From Rheinheimera sp. 4Y26 (GTDB taxonomy: Bacteria; Pseudomonadota; Gammaproteobacteria; Enterobacterales; Alteromonadaceae): 64,000 nucleotides of DNA. Under the pieces are notes generated by a model. It did not search any database. It was not told the DNA's origin and worked only from the letters and a program-made list of their open reading frames with translations. The position numbers and the translations under genes are program-made. The stretch spans positions 434,001 through 498,000 of the forward strand of contig NZ_JAOBWS010000001.1 of NCBI RefSeq assembly GCF_025245835.1, in the 5' to 3' direction. Shown here one piece after another: positions 41,957-50,276 of the stretch; position 1 is the stretch's first letter, and each line of letters starts with the position of its first letter.

Positions 41957-41990
41957 TAAAAAGGCCGGGCACTCAGCTTGCTGCCCGGCC
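41957..41990 (-). terminator. Terminator of the DUF445 gene
   Basis: GGCCGGGC..GCCCGGCC stem; on the minus strand it is followed by TTTTTATTT. Confidence 0.8.
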
Positions 41991-42017
41991 ATCATCTATG
42001 CACTGTGTTGCTGCCGT

Positions 42018-42734
42018 TTAAACCACAACCGGCACTAAGCTGCTGACTAAACCAATGGCAGCGCCAAATACACCGCCCCATACCACCAGCCAGCCCAGAT
42101 GCCGGGCTATCAGTTGTTGCATCAGTTCCTTTACCAGTTGCGGCGTCAGTTCATCCAGTCTGGCCTGCACCAGGGCGGCAATTTTCGGTTGCAGCTGATT
42201 GATATTTTCTGCCGAACTTAATTGTTGTTGCAGCTGTTGTTGTACTGCTTCACTTGAGGCAAGTTCAATCAGGGATGCACGCAGATTATCAACAAAAGGC
42301 TGTTGCAGCGGCAATAACATCTGAGCACCGCCGAACATCGCCAGCATGCCGCCTAACGACGACTTTTGCACTGTGTCGAGCAAAGCGGTAAAAGCCGGAT
42401 TTAAGTCGATGCTTTCAATCACAGGTTGCAGATTCAGCTGCATGGGTTCTGTGTCTGCGGTGCTGGCGGCAAGACGGCTGAAGTTATCCTGACTAAAAAA
42501 CTGTTGCATCAACAGCTGATGCAGCGCCAGTTTTAATTCGGTAAAGCGTGCTGGTATCACACCTGAGCCATACAATAGCGGCACTTTTTCAAACAACATA
42601 TGCACGGCCAGCCAGTTGGTAATGGCGCCGGAAAACGCAAATAAACCCATAGCCCAGAGCCAGGGCAACTGCAGCAGATAACCGCCGGCCATAGTGAGCA
42701 GTGCCAGCAGGTTGGTGATCATACTTTTATTCAT
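42018..42734 (-). CDS. DUF445 family membrane protein
   Basis: 238 aa from the ATG at 42734, preceded by GGGGGA. It has two N-terminal membrane helices with the DUF445 signature GAITNWLAVHMLFEKVP, a helical cytoplasmic or periplasmic middle, and a C-terminal helix GGVFGAAIGLVSSLVPVVV. Function unknown. The frame extends upstream to 42869 but the extra part is not protein-like. Confidence 0.85.
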   Translation of the reverse strand: MNKSMITNLLALLTMAGGYLLQLPWLWAMGLFAFSGAITNWLAVHMLFEKVPLLYGSGVIPARFTELKLALHQLLMQQFFSQDNFSRLAASTADTEPMQLNLQPVIESIDLNPAFTALLDTVQKSSLGGMLAMFGGAQMLLPLQQPFVDNLRASLIELASSEAVQQQLQQQLSSAENINQLQPKIAALVQARLDELTPQLVKELMQQLIARHLGWLVVWGGVFGAAIGLVSSLVPVVV

Positions 42735-42908
42735 GGTATCCCCCGGGAAAAACAACGGCGGCAATTTTAGAAAGCTCAGTCGGCAAGCACAAGAGTGCAG
42801 GTGCGTTTGATCACAGTGCTGGTTAGCAGCTTGAATAAATCGCTGGGCGATAGGGGGTAAATTTGGCACACTCAGTAGCTATCCTTTGCACAAAACCGGG
42901 AGTGTGAT

Positions 42909-43700
42909 GTGGCTGTAACGGCGTTTTTTCCCTTAAGAGCCTTAGGCAGAATTTTATGGTTATGCAGTGCCTTGTTCAGCCTGCAACTGCAAGCTGCAGC
43001 AGCTGCTTTTGCGTTTTTACCTGAACAGCAGGTGTTGCCAGAGCTTAGCAGGCTGGAACAACAAGCCGTTGCTGAGCAAAAACAGTTATTGCTGGTGCTG
43101 GGGGCAACCTGGTGCCATGACAGCGTGGCTTTGCTGGAACAATTTAACCAACCTGCGCTAAAAGCTGCGCTGCAACAGCGTTACCTGCTGGCTTTTGTTG
43201 ATGTGGCTTATCTCGAATTTGGCGCTGCCACTATGACAAGTTATCAGCAACCGTTGTATTACGGTACACCCACAGTGTTGATGATTGACCCTGTCAGTCG
43301 CCAGCTGCTGAATAAATCCACTGTGATGCACTGGACCAACGCCGCTAAGCTACAGCTTGCTGAGTATCAGCAGTATTTTTTAACAGACCAGGTGCAGCGG
43401 CAATATGCCAAAGAGCAGATGCAACTGGCGGCTATTCCGGCGGCTGTGCAACAACAAATCCATGATTTTGAACAGCAGCAGGCAAAAGCGCTGGCGCAGG
43501 CTTATCTGCAAGTCGGGCCTTTATTAAAAGCTTATAAAGAGTCGGGCAAACCGGCCAGCGATGAATTTAAGCAACGCTGGGACCAGCTAAAAGCCTTTCG
43601 TAGCAATATTTTGCCGCAAGTTGCACTGCTGCAGCAGCAGGCCATCAAGCTTGCGCCCGGTGAGATACTGACATTGCCAGCGCCTGTGGCAAACTTCTGA
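42909..43700 (+). CDS. Periplasmic thioredoxin-fold protein
   Basis: 263 aa with a GTG start after GGGAG. A signal sequence (about 1-31) precedes a thioredoxin-like domain (about 50-150) with LLLVLGATWCHDSVALLEQF; the usual CxxC is reduced to a single Cys (WCHDS). A cis-Pro equivalent GTPTVLMID follows near 120. The C-terminal half is Gln-rich and helical. Single-Cys members are usually not oxidoreductases of the classical type. Role unknown. Confidence 0.7.
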   Translation: MAVTAFFPLRALGRILWLCSALFSLQLQAAAAAFAFLPEQQVLPELSRLEQQAVAEQKQLLLVLGATWCHDSVALLEQFNQPALKAALQQRYLLAFVDVAYLEFGAATMTSYQQPLYYGTPTVLMIDPVSRQLLNKSTVMHWTNAAKLQLAEYQQYFLTDQVQRQYAKEQMQLAAIPAAVQQQIHDFEQQQAKALAQAYLQVGPLLKAYKESGKPASDEFKQRWDQLKAFRSNILPQVALLQQQAIKLAPGEILTLPAPVANF

Positions 43701-43779
43701 AACCACAGGCATTGGCGTGAATGGGAGCGTGCGGGCGCCGGAACTCTTTGGCGCTCCAGGCTAAGGTGAACAGTCTGAG

Positions 43780-44742
43780 CTAAGGGAGATCGGCCTGAGC
43801 GTCCGCTGTTTTGGCTGTTTGGCCCAGCAAAAATTGCAGTGGTATCGCGAGGCGCTCAGCCCAGGCTTGCTCTGAATGTTCAGCCCCAGGAAAAAACTGG
43901 CTTTGCCACAGCGGCGCCCGGTAACCCAGTTGTTGCATCAGTTGGTCAACCTTCTGTTGCAGTGGCGGATACATGGCATCCAGCGTCTGGTCGCCATAAT
44001 CAAAATAAATTTTATGTTTGCCAGGTTGCGGCAGCTTGTTTTTCAGGTAGGCCAGGAAAGCCGCAGGGATAGGGTTGTTGTCGCTGTGAAACACACCAGG
44101 CCAATGAGTAGATAAACAGGCCGCGCCACCAAACACCTGTGGATATTCAGCTAAGGCATAAGCCGAAATTAACCCGCCCATGCTCGAGCCCATCACAAAA
44201 GTGTGGGCGCTGTCGCGGTACACCGGATAATGGTGGTCGATATAAGGTTTTAATTCAGTCACCAGAAATTTCAGATACTGATCTGAATAGACCTGACGCT
44301 GAAACAGTTTTTGGCCTGGCTGACGGTCCAGCTGATACAGCGCCTGCTGAGTGTTGGCCGGCAGAGCCTGAAAGGGCGCCTGCGGGAAATATTCGGCATG
44401 GCGGTTCAGCCCGGCATTATGCACAGCCACCACAATAAAAGGCTGTACTTTGCCGTTGTTTATCAGTTGTTGTGCTACTTCATCCACCCGCCATTCCTGC
44501 TTGTTCCAGCTGCTGCTGGCATCAAACAACATCTGACCGTCGTGCATATAAAGCACAGCATATTTCTGCTTGTTGTTGCGGCCAAATCCTTGTGGCAACC
44601 AGATATCGACAGTACGTGGCGGCACCAGTGCTGATGGAAATTGCTCCAGCCGCTTTATGCTGCCGGCACTGACTTTGGGCGTAGCCGCTGCAACACAGCT
44701 AAAAACTGCAATCACAAGCCATAAGCCAAGGCGTAATAACAT
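43780..44742 (-). CDS. Secreted alpha/beta-hydrolase esterase
   Basis: 320 aa. A signal peptide (about 1-19) precedes an esterase D/Fes-like alpha/beta-hydrolase fold. The nucleophile elbow is GSSMGG (TFVMGSSMGGLISAYALAEY). YAVLYMHDGQMLFD near 62-75 forms the early conserved block, and GAEHSEQAWAERL near 285-297 supplies the histidine. Substrate unknown; related proteins cleave siderophore or feruloyl esters. GGAG precedes the ATG. Confidence 0.86.
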   Translation of the reverse strand: MLLRLGLWLVIAVFSCVAAATPKVSAGSIKRLEQFPSALVPPRTVDIWLPQGFGRNNKQKYAVLYMHDGQMLFDASSSWNKQEWRVDEVAQQLINNGKVQPFIVVAVHNAGLNRHAEYFPQAPFQALPANTQQALYQLDRQPGQKLFQRQVYSDQYLKFLVTELKPYIDHHYPVYRDSAHTFVMGSSMGGLISAYALAEYPQVFGGAACLSTHWPGVFHSDNNPIPAAFLAYLKNKLPQPGKHKIYFDYGDQTLDAMYPPLQQKVDQLMQQLGYRAPLWQSQFFPGAEHSEQAWAERLAIPLQFLLGQTAKTADAQADLP

Positions 44743-44850
44743 CTGGTCAGCTCCGTTTGGGTGGAAAAATGCAGTATAAGTGAAAAAATTTGCGCCAGGG
44801 CCGGCATACGATTGCAGCGTTATTGCCGTTTGATTGCAGCCTTGCCCCCT

Positions 44851-45222
44851 TTAGCCATAACAAAGGGCGGCCAAAGGTTGCAGCGTTTCAGTCGCATGAC
44901 AAAACGCCAGTTGTTGCTGTGCTTTTTGACTTAAAAAGCCGCCTTGGATCTGAGCAAATTCGGCAGGCATTGCGGCCAACAGATAACGCTGCAACAACAA
45001 AGTTGTCAGCTTTTGATGCGCCTCCGAAGCCAGCATCTGTTGTGCATCCTTGTTGTGATGCCAGTAGCTGAGCAACTGGAATTGCTGGCCATGTTGAAAA
45101 AAGCTCACGCCAAGACAACCCGGCTGCTGTTGAAAAAATTGCAACAGTAGGGTGTTGGCGTAAGCCTCAAGTTCAGCCTCTTTACCCGGTAAAATAGCGG
45201 CCTGCCATAACAAAATTTTCAT
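44851..45222 (-). CDS. Small ABM-like (antibiotic biosynthesis monooxygenase) domain protein
   Basis: 123 aa from ATG 45222, preceded by GGAGGG. The layout of a beta-strand, helix, PGCLGVSFFQ strand and FQLLSYWHHNKDAQQML resembles the dimeric ferredoxin-like ABM fold. No catalytic residues can be named. Single gene, divergent from the RegB-like gene. Confidence 0.6.
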   Translation of the reverse strand: MKILLWQAAILPGKEAELEAYANTLLLQFFQQQPGCLGVSFFQHGQQFQLLSYWHHNKDAQQMLASEAHQKLTTLLLQRYLLAAMPAEFAQIQGGFLSQKAQQQLAFCHATETLQPLAALCYG

Positions 45223-45473
45223 GCTAATACCCTCCGGCTGTTCCATCCAGATACAGGTTAAACCTTGCCGTTATGGCAAGGTCAAGCGGGTTGACGTTGT
45301 ATTTATCCTTTTAAATACCTTCTGTTGCTCTATAGACTATCAGTCGCTGTGATTACATATGTTGTGCCTGCTATCTGCGCCGTTGTTTCGCATCTGATAA
45401 AGCGCCGATTTGCACTCAGGCAATGGTGTTTTGATGTTGCCGCAAGCCGCTATAAATAACGTTGAGTAACAAT

Positions 45474-46757
45474 ATGTCGAATTTTTTTGCGCCAAAACTA
45501 TTGATTGCAACGACCGGAGCCTTCTGGCAGCTGGTGAGTTTCCGGGTTCTTGTGATGTTAACGCTTGCGCTTTTATCAGCTGCAGCCTGGTTGTTGCATT
45601 ATCCTGTAACCTCCTGGTACTGGCTGACGCAGGTGCTGCTGTTGCTGTTAGCGACCAATCTGGCGCTCCCTTTATTACCAAAGCATTGGCGTCATACTCA
45701 GGCGGTACTGGCGCTTGGTTGTGCGCTGGATTTTCTGGCGATTTTCAGTTTGTTATGGCTGTCAGGTGGCGTCAGCAATGGTTTTATTGCGCTGCTGTTA
45801 TTACCTGTTGCCGTGACAGCGGTATTGCTAAGCGCCTGGGTCAGTTACCTTTTTGCGCTGGCCGCTATCAGCAGTTATGGGATTTTGTTGTGGCAGGGGG
45901 ATTTAACTGTGCTGCTGCAGTTTGACACCGGCCTGGGGGATCATGGTTTGCATCAGCATCTGATGCAGCCTTTTTCACAGCATATGTGGCAAATGTGGGG
46001 CGCTTTTATTATTGCCGCGCTGCTGCTCTGTTGGTTTATCAGCCGGCAAACCCGGTTGATCCGGCAACAGTCGCAGCAGTTAAATGTGTTACAACAACAT
46101 CAGTTACGTCAGGAACAAGCACTGGCCATTGCCACCTACGCCGCCAATGCCGCCCATGATCTGGCTTCTCCTATTCAGAATCTGCTGTTGCTCACTGACG
46201 AAATTGCCCCAGAGCTGCAACAACATCCGGTATTGCCTGAGATCCAGCAGCAATTAACACGTTGCCAGCAGATTATTGCCCAGCTGCGACAGCATGCCGG
46301 CGACTGGCGTGATCTGCAGGTTGCAGAGCTGTATCCGGTGTTATTACAGAGTCTGCAATCCTGGAGTGTCACCAGGCCCGAGCTGGACATCAGGTTGACA
46401 GAGCACAGTGATCAGAGCCATTGCCGCATCCCGGAAGCGACAGCTGTTGCTTCGGCCGTTTTTCAAATTCTGGACAATGCCGCTCTGGCCAGCATCAGGA
46501 ATCAGCAGCCCAAACTGCAGTTGGAACTTCAGCTTAATCAGCAGCAATTGAGTCTGCGTATTGTCGATTGTGGTGAAGGCTTATCTGAGCAGCGGCTGGC
46601 AGAACTTGGGCATGTACCGCAGCATAGCGAGCAGGGCCTCGGCTGGGGACAATTTTTGGCCAACATTTCCATTGAGCGGCTTGGCGGCAGGGTGCAAAGA
46701 CGCAATCTGCCGCAGGGCGGGCTGGAAACCTTGATCAGCTTTAAAGACCAATACTGA
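45474..46757 (+). CDS. regB: RegB/PrrB-type redox sensor histidine kinase
   Basis: 427 aa from ATG 45474 (a TTG 12 bases earlier is in frame). Six membrane helices span about 20-195. The quinone-binding motif of RegB, GGxxNxF, is present as Gly98-Gly99..Asn102..Phe104. The H-box NAAHDLASP carries phospho-acceptor His228, and Cys264 in TRCQQIIAQL aligns with the redox-active Cys of Rhodobacter RegB. The ATPase domain has a short G-box (GLGWGQF). RegB/RegA systems control respiration and redox genes. The stop overlaps regA by one base. Confidence 0.88.
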   Translation: MSNFFAPKLLIATTGAFWQLVSFRVLVMLTLALLSAAAWLLHYPVTSWYWLTQVLLLLLATNLALPLLPKHWRHTQAVLALGCALDFLAIFSLLWLSGGVSNGFIALLLLPVAVTAVLLSAWVSYLFALAAISSYGILLWQGDLTVLLQFDTGLGDHGLHQHLMQPFSQHMWQMWGAFIIAALLLCWFISRQTRLIRQQSQQLNVLQQHQLRQEQALAIATYAANAAHDLASPIQNLLLLTDEIAPELQQHPVLPEIQQQLTRCQQIIAQLRQHAGDWRDLQVAELYPVLLQSLQSWSVTRPELDIRLTEHSDQSHCRIPEATAVASAVFQILDNAALASIRNQQPKLQLELQLNQQQLSLRIVDCGEGLSEQRLAELGHVPQHSEQGLGWGQFLANISIERLGGRVQRRNLPQGGLETLISFKDQY

Positions 46758-47284
46758 TGAAAAAACTGGTGATTGTGGATGATGATGTGGCGCTGCTCAG
46801 CACTTTACAGCGCCGGTTAACTCAACCCGGCTGGCAATTGACCGGTTTTTCTGAACCTGTCAGTGCTTTGCAGCTGGCCGCACAGCAGGCCGACTTGTAT
46901 TTGCTGGATTTACGTTTTGCCCGGCAATCGGGGCTGGAGTTTATTGCTGTGCTGCGCCAACAGCTGCCGCAATGCCGTATTGTGGTGCTGACCGGTTATG
47001 CCAGTATTCAAACCGCAGTGCAGGCGGTGAAGCTTGGCGCCGACGACTATCTGACCAAACCGGTGGATTTTCAGTTACTGAAACAAAGTTTGTTTGGCCA
47101 GGAAGCTGCGGCTGCAACCACAGCTGCCACTGAGCCGGACTTTTTGTCACCGGAACAACTGCAGTGGGAGCATATTCAGCGGGTGCTGGCCGAGCACCAG
47201 GGCAATATATCCCGCACTGCCGACAGCCTGGGTATGCACAGGCGCACCTTGCAGCGTAAATTACTCAAACACAGACCCAACTGA
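46757..47284 (+). CDS. regA: RegA/PrrA-type response regulator
   Basis: 175 aa. The receiver domain has Asp8/Asp9 (VDDD), phospho-acceptor Asp51 (LYLLDLRF), Thr79 and Lys101 (DYLTKPVD). A Fis-type helix-turn-helix (about 130-172, GNISRTADSLGMHRRTLQRKL) follows directly with no AAA+ domain, the hallmark of the RegA/ActR group. Cotranscribed with the sensor. Confidence 0.9.
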   Translation: MKKLVIVDDDVALLSTLQRRLTQPGWQLTGFSEPVSALQLAAQQADLYLLDLRFARQSGLEFIAVLRQQLPQCRIVVLTGYASIQTAVQAVKLGADDYLTKPVDFQLLKQSLFGQEAAAATTAATEPDFLSPEQLQWEHIQRVLAEHQGNISRTADSLGMHRRTLQRKLLKHRPN

Positions 47285-47386
47285 GGCTGGCCATGGTGAT
47301 GCGACAATTTGTCGCATTCATCTGCCGGCCTGAACTCACTACTATGACGGCATTTTGAATGATTTCCCTGGTGTTAAGGTGCGTCT

Positions 47387-49645
47387 ATGCCGTTCCAATT
47401 TTCTCTGCGTTCCGATGCTGTTGCTGTTTCAGCCTGCACTTTTTCTACTTTAGCGTTTTATCTGGTCAGCCTGCCCCTCTTTGCGGCCACCGATATTGAA
47501 CATATAGAAGTTGAAAGCAAGGCGACAGCGGCCAGGCCATGGTCTGTGACAGCAACAGAGCTGAAAAACCAGATCGCAGCGAGCAGCGATACTGCCAGCT
47601 TATTAAGCCGTTTTGCCGGGGTTTCAGTAAAACAGGCTGGTGCTGTGTCGGGGTTACCCAGCATTCGCGGCCTGGCCGATGATCGCATCCGGATACAGCT
47701 TGACGGTATGGATCAGGTGGCTGCCTGTCCAAATCATATGAATCCGCCACTGTCTTATCTGGCGCCTGCTGCTATTGGCCAGATTCAGGTGTATGCCGGT
47801 GTGTCACCGGTTAGTGCCGGCGGTGACAGTATTGGCGGTACTATTGTTGCAGAGTCTTTGCCCCCTGAGTTTTCCACCCAGCCACAGTTGAGCGGCGCTG
47901 TGGGCGCTTTTTATCGCAGTAATAATCAGGCGCGCGGTGGCAATCTGCTGCTCAGCCACAGTTCGCAGCAGCATTTTTTGCAATACAGCGGCAACTGGAG
48001 CAAAGGCAATAATTACCATGCAGCGGCTGATTTTAAAACACAACAAGCCAGTGGCCGGCCCGGACATCTGATTGCTCTGGATGAAGTGGGTTCCAGCGGT
48101 TTTGAAACCCAGAATCATCAGCTACGGCTGGCGCGGCAGCAGGGTGTTGATCTGGTGGAATTACAACTGGGTTATCAGCAGATGCCTTATCAGGGGTTTG
48201 CCAATCAACGTATGGATTTGCTGAAAAATCAGCAACACAGTGTGAATCTGAGTTGGCAGCGTGACACCAGTTTTGGCCAGCTGCAAAGCCGGCTGTATCG
48301 GGAAAAAGTGGAGCACAGCATGGACTTTGGGCCGGACCGGCAGTTCTGGTATGGCAGTCTGGCGCTGATGGGTAAAGCCTGTGGGCCTGTACGCTTTCAT
48401 GGCGACCCGGCCGGTACCTGCGCCGCCGGTATGCCGATGCACTCTGAATCGGTGAACAGCGGTGTTCATGTCAGCAGCGATATTGCACTGACTGAGCATT
48501 CACTGCTGCGCCTTGGCAGCGACTTTCAGCAATTAAAACTGGACGATTACTGGACTGCGTCTGGTGGTGCTATGGGCCCTGGTACTTTTTTAAATATTAA
48601 CCAGGGCGAGCGCCGCCGGATTGCGCTTTTTGCCGAACATGAGGTGGTGATTCACAGCGACTGGCTGCTGCAATATGGCGTGCGTTATGAGCAGGTTGCA
48701 CGCAATGCCAGCCCGGTTCGGGGTTATTCAGACAGCAGCAATGCCATGGGCATGCAGGCTATGCAAGCCGCGCAGTTTAACCTGGCCGATCGCAAGCTTA
48801 GTGATGACAATCTGGACCTGACTGTACTGAGCCGTTATCAGCTCAGCCCAGAGTTTGAGCTGGAGCTTGCGGCAGCACAAAAAAATCGTTCGGCAAATTT
48901 ATACGAAACCTATGTCTGGTCGGGTTGGGCTATGGCCGCTTCGATGAATAATCTGGTGGGGGATGGTAATGGTTATGTTGGCAATCTCACGCTTCGCCCG
49001 GAACAAGCCCGGTTGCTGGCGTTAAGCCTGAACTGGCAGAGTCTGGACCACAAGCAGCAAGTGTCGGTAAAACCTTATGTCACCCAAGTGGATGACTATA
49101 TTGATGCCGTTGCCGCCAACAACAGCTGGCAAGCAGGGCAGTTTAATATTCTGCGTTATCAGAATCAGCAGGCTGAGCTTAAAGGGGTGGATCTGACGCT
49201 GCAGACTGAGCTGGCTCAGAATCAGAGCGGGCGCTGGCAACTGAGTGCTATCGGCAGTTATCTGGATGCACGCAACACTGTAACAGGGGATGGTCTTTAT
49301 CAAACACAGCCATTGCATGGCCGCCTGACGTTAAGCCATGCCATTGGCGGTTGGGACAACAGCCTGGAGTGGCAGCTCAGCAAGCGCAAAAGCCGGTTGT
49401 CCGTGATTCGTGGTGAGCAGGCCACAGCGGGCTATGGCCTTGTTGCACTGAGGGTCAGCCATAGCTGGCCGCAGCTGAGACTGGATGCTGGCGTTGAAAA
49501 CCTGCTGGATAAGCTGTACGCGCAGCCGCAGGGCGGTGCTTACACGGCGCAGGGCATGACCATGTCACTGAACGGTATCCCCTTTGGCATTCCGATGCCG
49601 GGCATGGGCCGCTCTGTTTATGCGGGTTTGAATTATCAGTTTTAA
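47387..49645 (+). CDS. TonB-dependent copper receptor (OprC/NosA family)
   Basis: 752 aa. It has a signal peptide (about 1-34), plug domain (about 50-165) and 22-strand barrel ending in a terminal Phe (GLNYQF). The plug carries Cys114-Pro-Asn-His-Met118, the CxxxM copper site of OprC, inside AACPNHMNPPLSY. Met-rich loops occur near 445-455 (NAMGMQAMQ) and near 520 (WAMAASM). A probable outer-membrane copper importer. It lies 102 bp after regA on the same strand, suggesting redox- or respiration-linked control. Confidence 0.88.
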   Translation: MPFQFSLRSDAVAVSACTFSTLAFYLVSLPLFAATDIEHIEVESKATAARPWSVTATELKNQIAASSDTASLLSRFAGVSVKQAGAVSGLPSIRGLADDRIRIQLDGMDQVAACPNHMNPPLSYLAPAAIGQIQVYAGVSPVSAGGDSIGGTIVAESLPPEFSTQPQLSGAVGAFYRSNNQARGGNLLLSHSSQQHFLQYSGNWSKGNNYHAAADFKTQQASGRPGHLIALDEVGSSGFETQNHQLRLARQQGVDLVELQLGYQQMPYQGFANQRMDLLKNQQHSVNLSWQRDTSFGQLQSRLYREKVEHSMDFGPDRQFWYGSLALMGKACGPVRFHGDPAGTCAAGMPMHSESVNSGVHVSSDIALTEHSLLRLGSDFQQLKLDDYWTASGGAMGPGTFLNINQGERRRIALFAEHEVVIHSDWLLQYGVRYEQVARNASPVRGYSDSSNAMGMQAMQAAQFNLADRKLSDDNLDLTVLSRYQLSPEFELELAAAQKNRSANLYETYVWSGWAMAASMNNLVGDGNGYVGNLTLRPEQARLLALSLNWQSLDHKQQVSVKPYVTQVDDYIDAVAANNSWQAGQFNILRYQNQQAELKGVDLTLQTELAQNQSGRWQLSAIGSYLDARNTVTGDGLYQTQPLHGRLTLSHAIGGWDNSLEWQLSKRKSRLSVIRGEQATAGYGLVALRVSHSWPQLRLDAGVENLLDKLYAQPQGGAYTAQGMTMSLNGIPFGIPMPGMGRSVYAGLNYQF

Positions 49646-49675
49646 ACTGGTGGTGACTTGTTCTGATACCGTGCT

Positions 49676-49689
49676 CACCCATCAGGATT
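49676..49689 (-). pseudogene. Remnant of the tRNA-Arg 3' end (copy 1)
   Basis: The 14 bases match the T-arm/acceptor end of the tRNA-Arg gene at 57910-57986 (cacccatcaggatt). The rest of the tRNA is missing and hairpin module 1 takes its place. Confidence 0.6.
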
Positions 49690-49694
49690 CACTC

Positions 49695-49758
49695 GTCGCA
49701 TCCTGCGACTCGCCCTTCGGGCAGCGCGTTGCGCTGTGCCAAAACGCTCCCGGCGTTT
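49695..49758. repeat. Four-hairpin module, copy 1
   Basis: Consecutive hairpins: 49695-49709 (GTCGCA-TCC-TGCGAC), 49712-49722 (GCCC-TTC-GGGC), 49723-49735 (AGCGC-GTT-GCGCT) and 49742-49758 (AAACGC-TCCCG-GCGTTT). Read on the minus strand, the first and last loops show GGA. Confidence 0.8.
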
Positions 49759-49762
49759 ACTC

Positions 49763-49826
49763 GTATCATCCTGATACTCGCCCTGCGGGCCGGCTGCGCC
49801 GTTCCAATTTGTTCCAGACAAATTGG
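49763..49826. repeat. Four-hairpin module, copy 2
   Basis: 49763-49777 (GTATCA-TCC-TGATAC), 49780-49790 (GCCC-TGC-GGGC), 49791-49801 (CGGC-TGC-GCCG) and 49804-49826 (CCAATTTGT-TCCAG-ACAAATTGG, 9-bp stem). Same order and loops as copy 1 but different stem sequences, apart from the invariant GCCC hairpin. Confidence 0.8.
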
Positions 49827-49861
49827 TGGTCGAAGAAGGTTCAAATCTGTGGGAACCCCAA

Positions 49862-49890
49862 ACAAAAAAACCACCGCAAGGGTGGTTTGA
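49862..49890 (-). terminator. Terminator behind tRNA-Arg remnant 2
   Basis: AACCACC..GGTGGTT-type stem followed by a run of about eight T on the minus strand. The same ACCAC-stem terminator type follows the intact tRNA-Arg and remnant 3. Confidence 0.7.
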
Positions 49891-49895
49891 TTGTT

Positions 49896-49914
49896 TGGCG
49901 CACCCATCAGGATT
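49896..49914 (-). pseudogene. Remnant of the tRNA-Arg 3' end (copy 2)
   Basis: Nineteen bases identical to the 3' end of tRNA-Arg including CCA (57910-57928). Identity stops inside the T-loop, where hairpin module 3 begins. Confidence 0.75.
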
Positions 49915-49919
49915 GACTC

Positions 49920-49987
49920 GGTACATCCTGTACCTCGCCCTACGGGCGTTGCTTCGCAACGTCCCAAACGGCAGTCCTGCCGTTTGG
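49920..49987. repeat. Four-hairpin module, copy 3
   Basis: 49920-49934 (GGTACA-TCC-TGTACC), 49937-49947 (GCCC-TAC-GGGC), 49948-49960 (GTTGC-TTC-GCAAC) and 49964-49987 (CCAAACGGCA-GTCC-TGCCGTTTGG, 10-bp stem). The minus strand of the first resembles the CsrA consensus hairpin (ACAGGATGT). Confidence 0.8.
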
Positions 49988-50026
49988 TCGAACAACAGGT
50001 TCTCATCCGAAAGGGTACTATAAATG

Positions 50027-50055
50027 CAAAAACCACCTGAAAAGGTGGTTTTGAC
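50027..50055 (-). terminator. Terminator behind the left attachment copy of tRNA-Arg
   Basis: AAACCACC..GGTGGTTTT stem with T-run on the minus strand, just downstream of the duplicated tRNA 3' end. Confidence 0.65.
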
Positions 50056-50058
50056 ATT

Positions 50059-50105
<47 letters not shown>

Positions 50106-50243
50106 CGGAAAAAAGCCAATTAAATCATAAACTTCCATGTACCACCATAAACAAAGTTGAGCTATAACTGTCTGAAACATATCTGGTTTTTTTAGGCGGT
50201 TTGTTCTTCATCGTTCATTCATTTTCACGGCTGCACGATAGAA

Positions 50244-50266
50244 CTGCTACATAGGTGCTACATGGG
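50244..50266 (+). repeat. Left arm-type repeat next to the integrase gene
   Basis: A 23-bp sequence identical to 57832-57854, built of two GCTACAT units 11 bp apart. It lies just upstream of the integrase start and includes its GGGAG ribosome site, so integrase binding here could also repress its own gene. Confidence 0.7.
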
Positions 50267-50276
50267 AGAAAACTGA

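Noticed and set aside
49835-49862. Second tRNA-like 3' end on the plus strand (ggttcaaatc..)
   Set aside because: T-stem does not pair properly and no other tRNA arms are present; chance resemblance or too decayed to call.
49675-50057. Overlapping minus-strand frames rich in Arg and RVNPDG repeats
   Set aside because: They run through the hairpin modules and tRNA remnants; the repeated protein text follows from the repeated DNA, and no ribosome site is seen.
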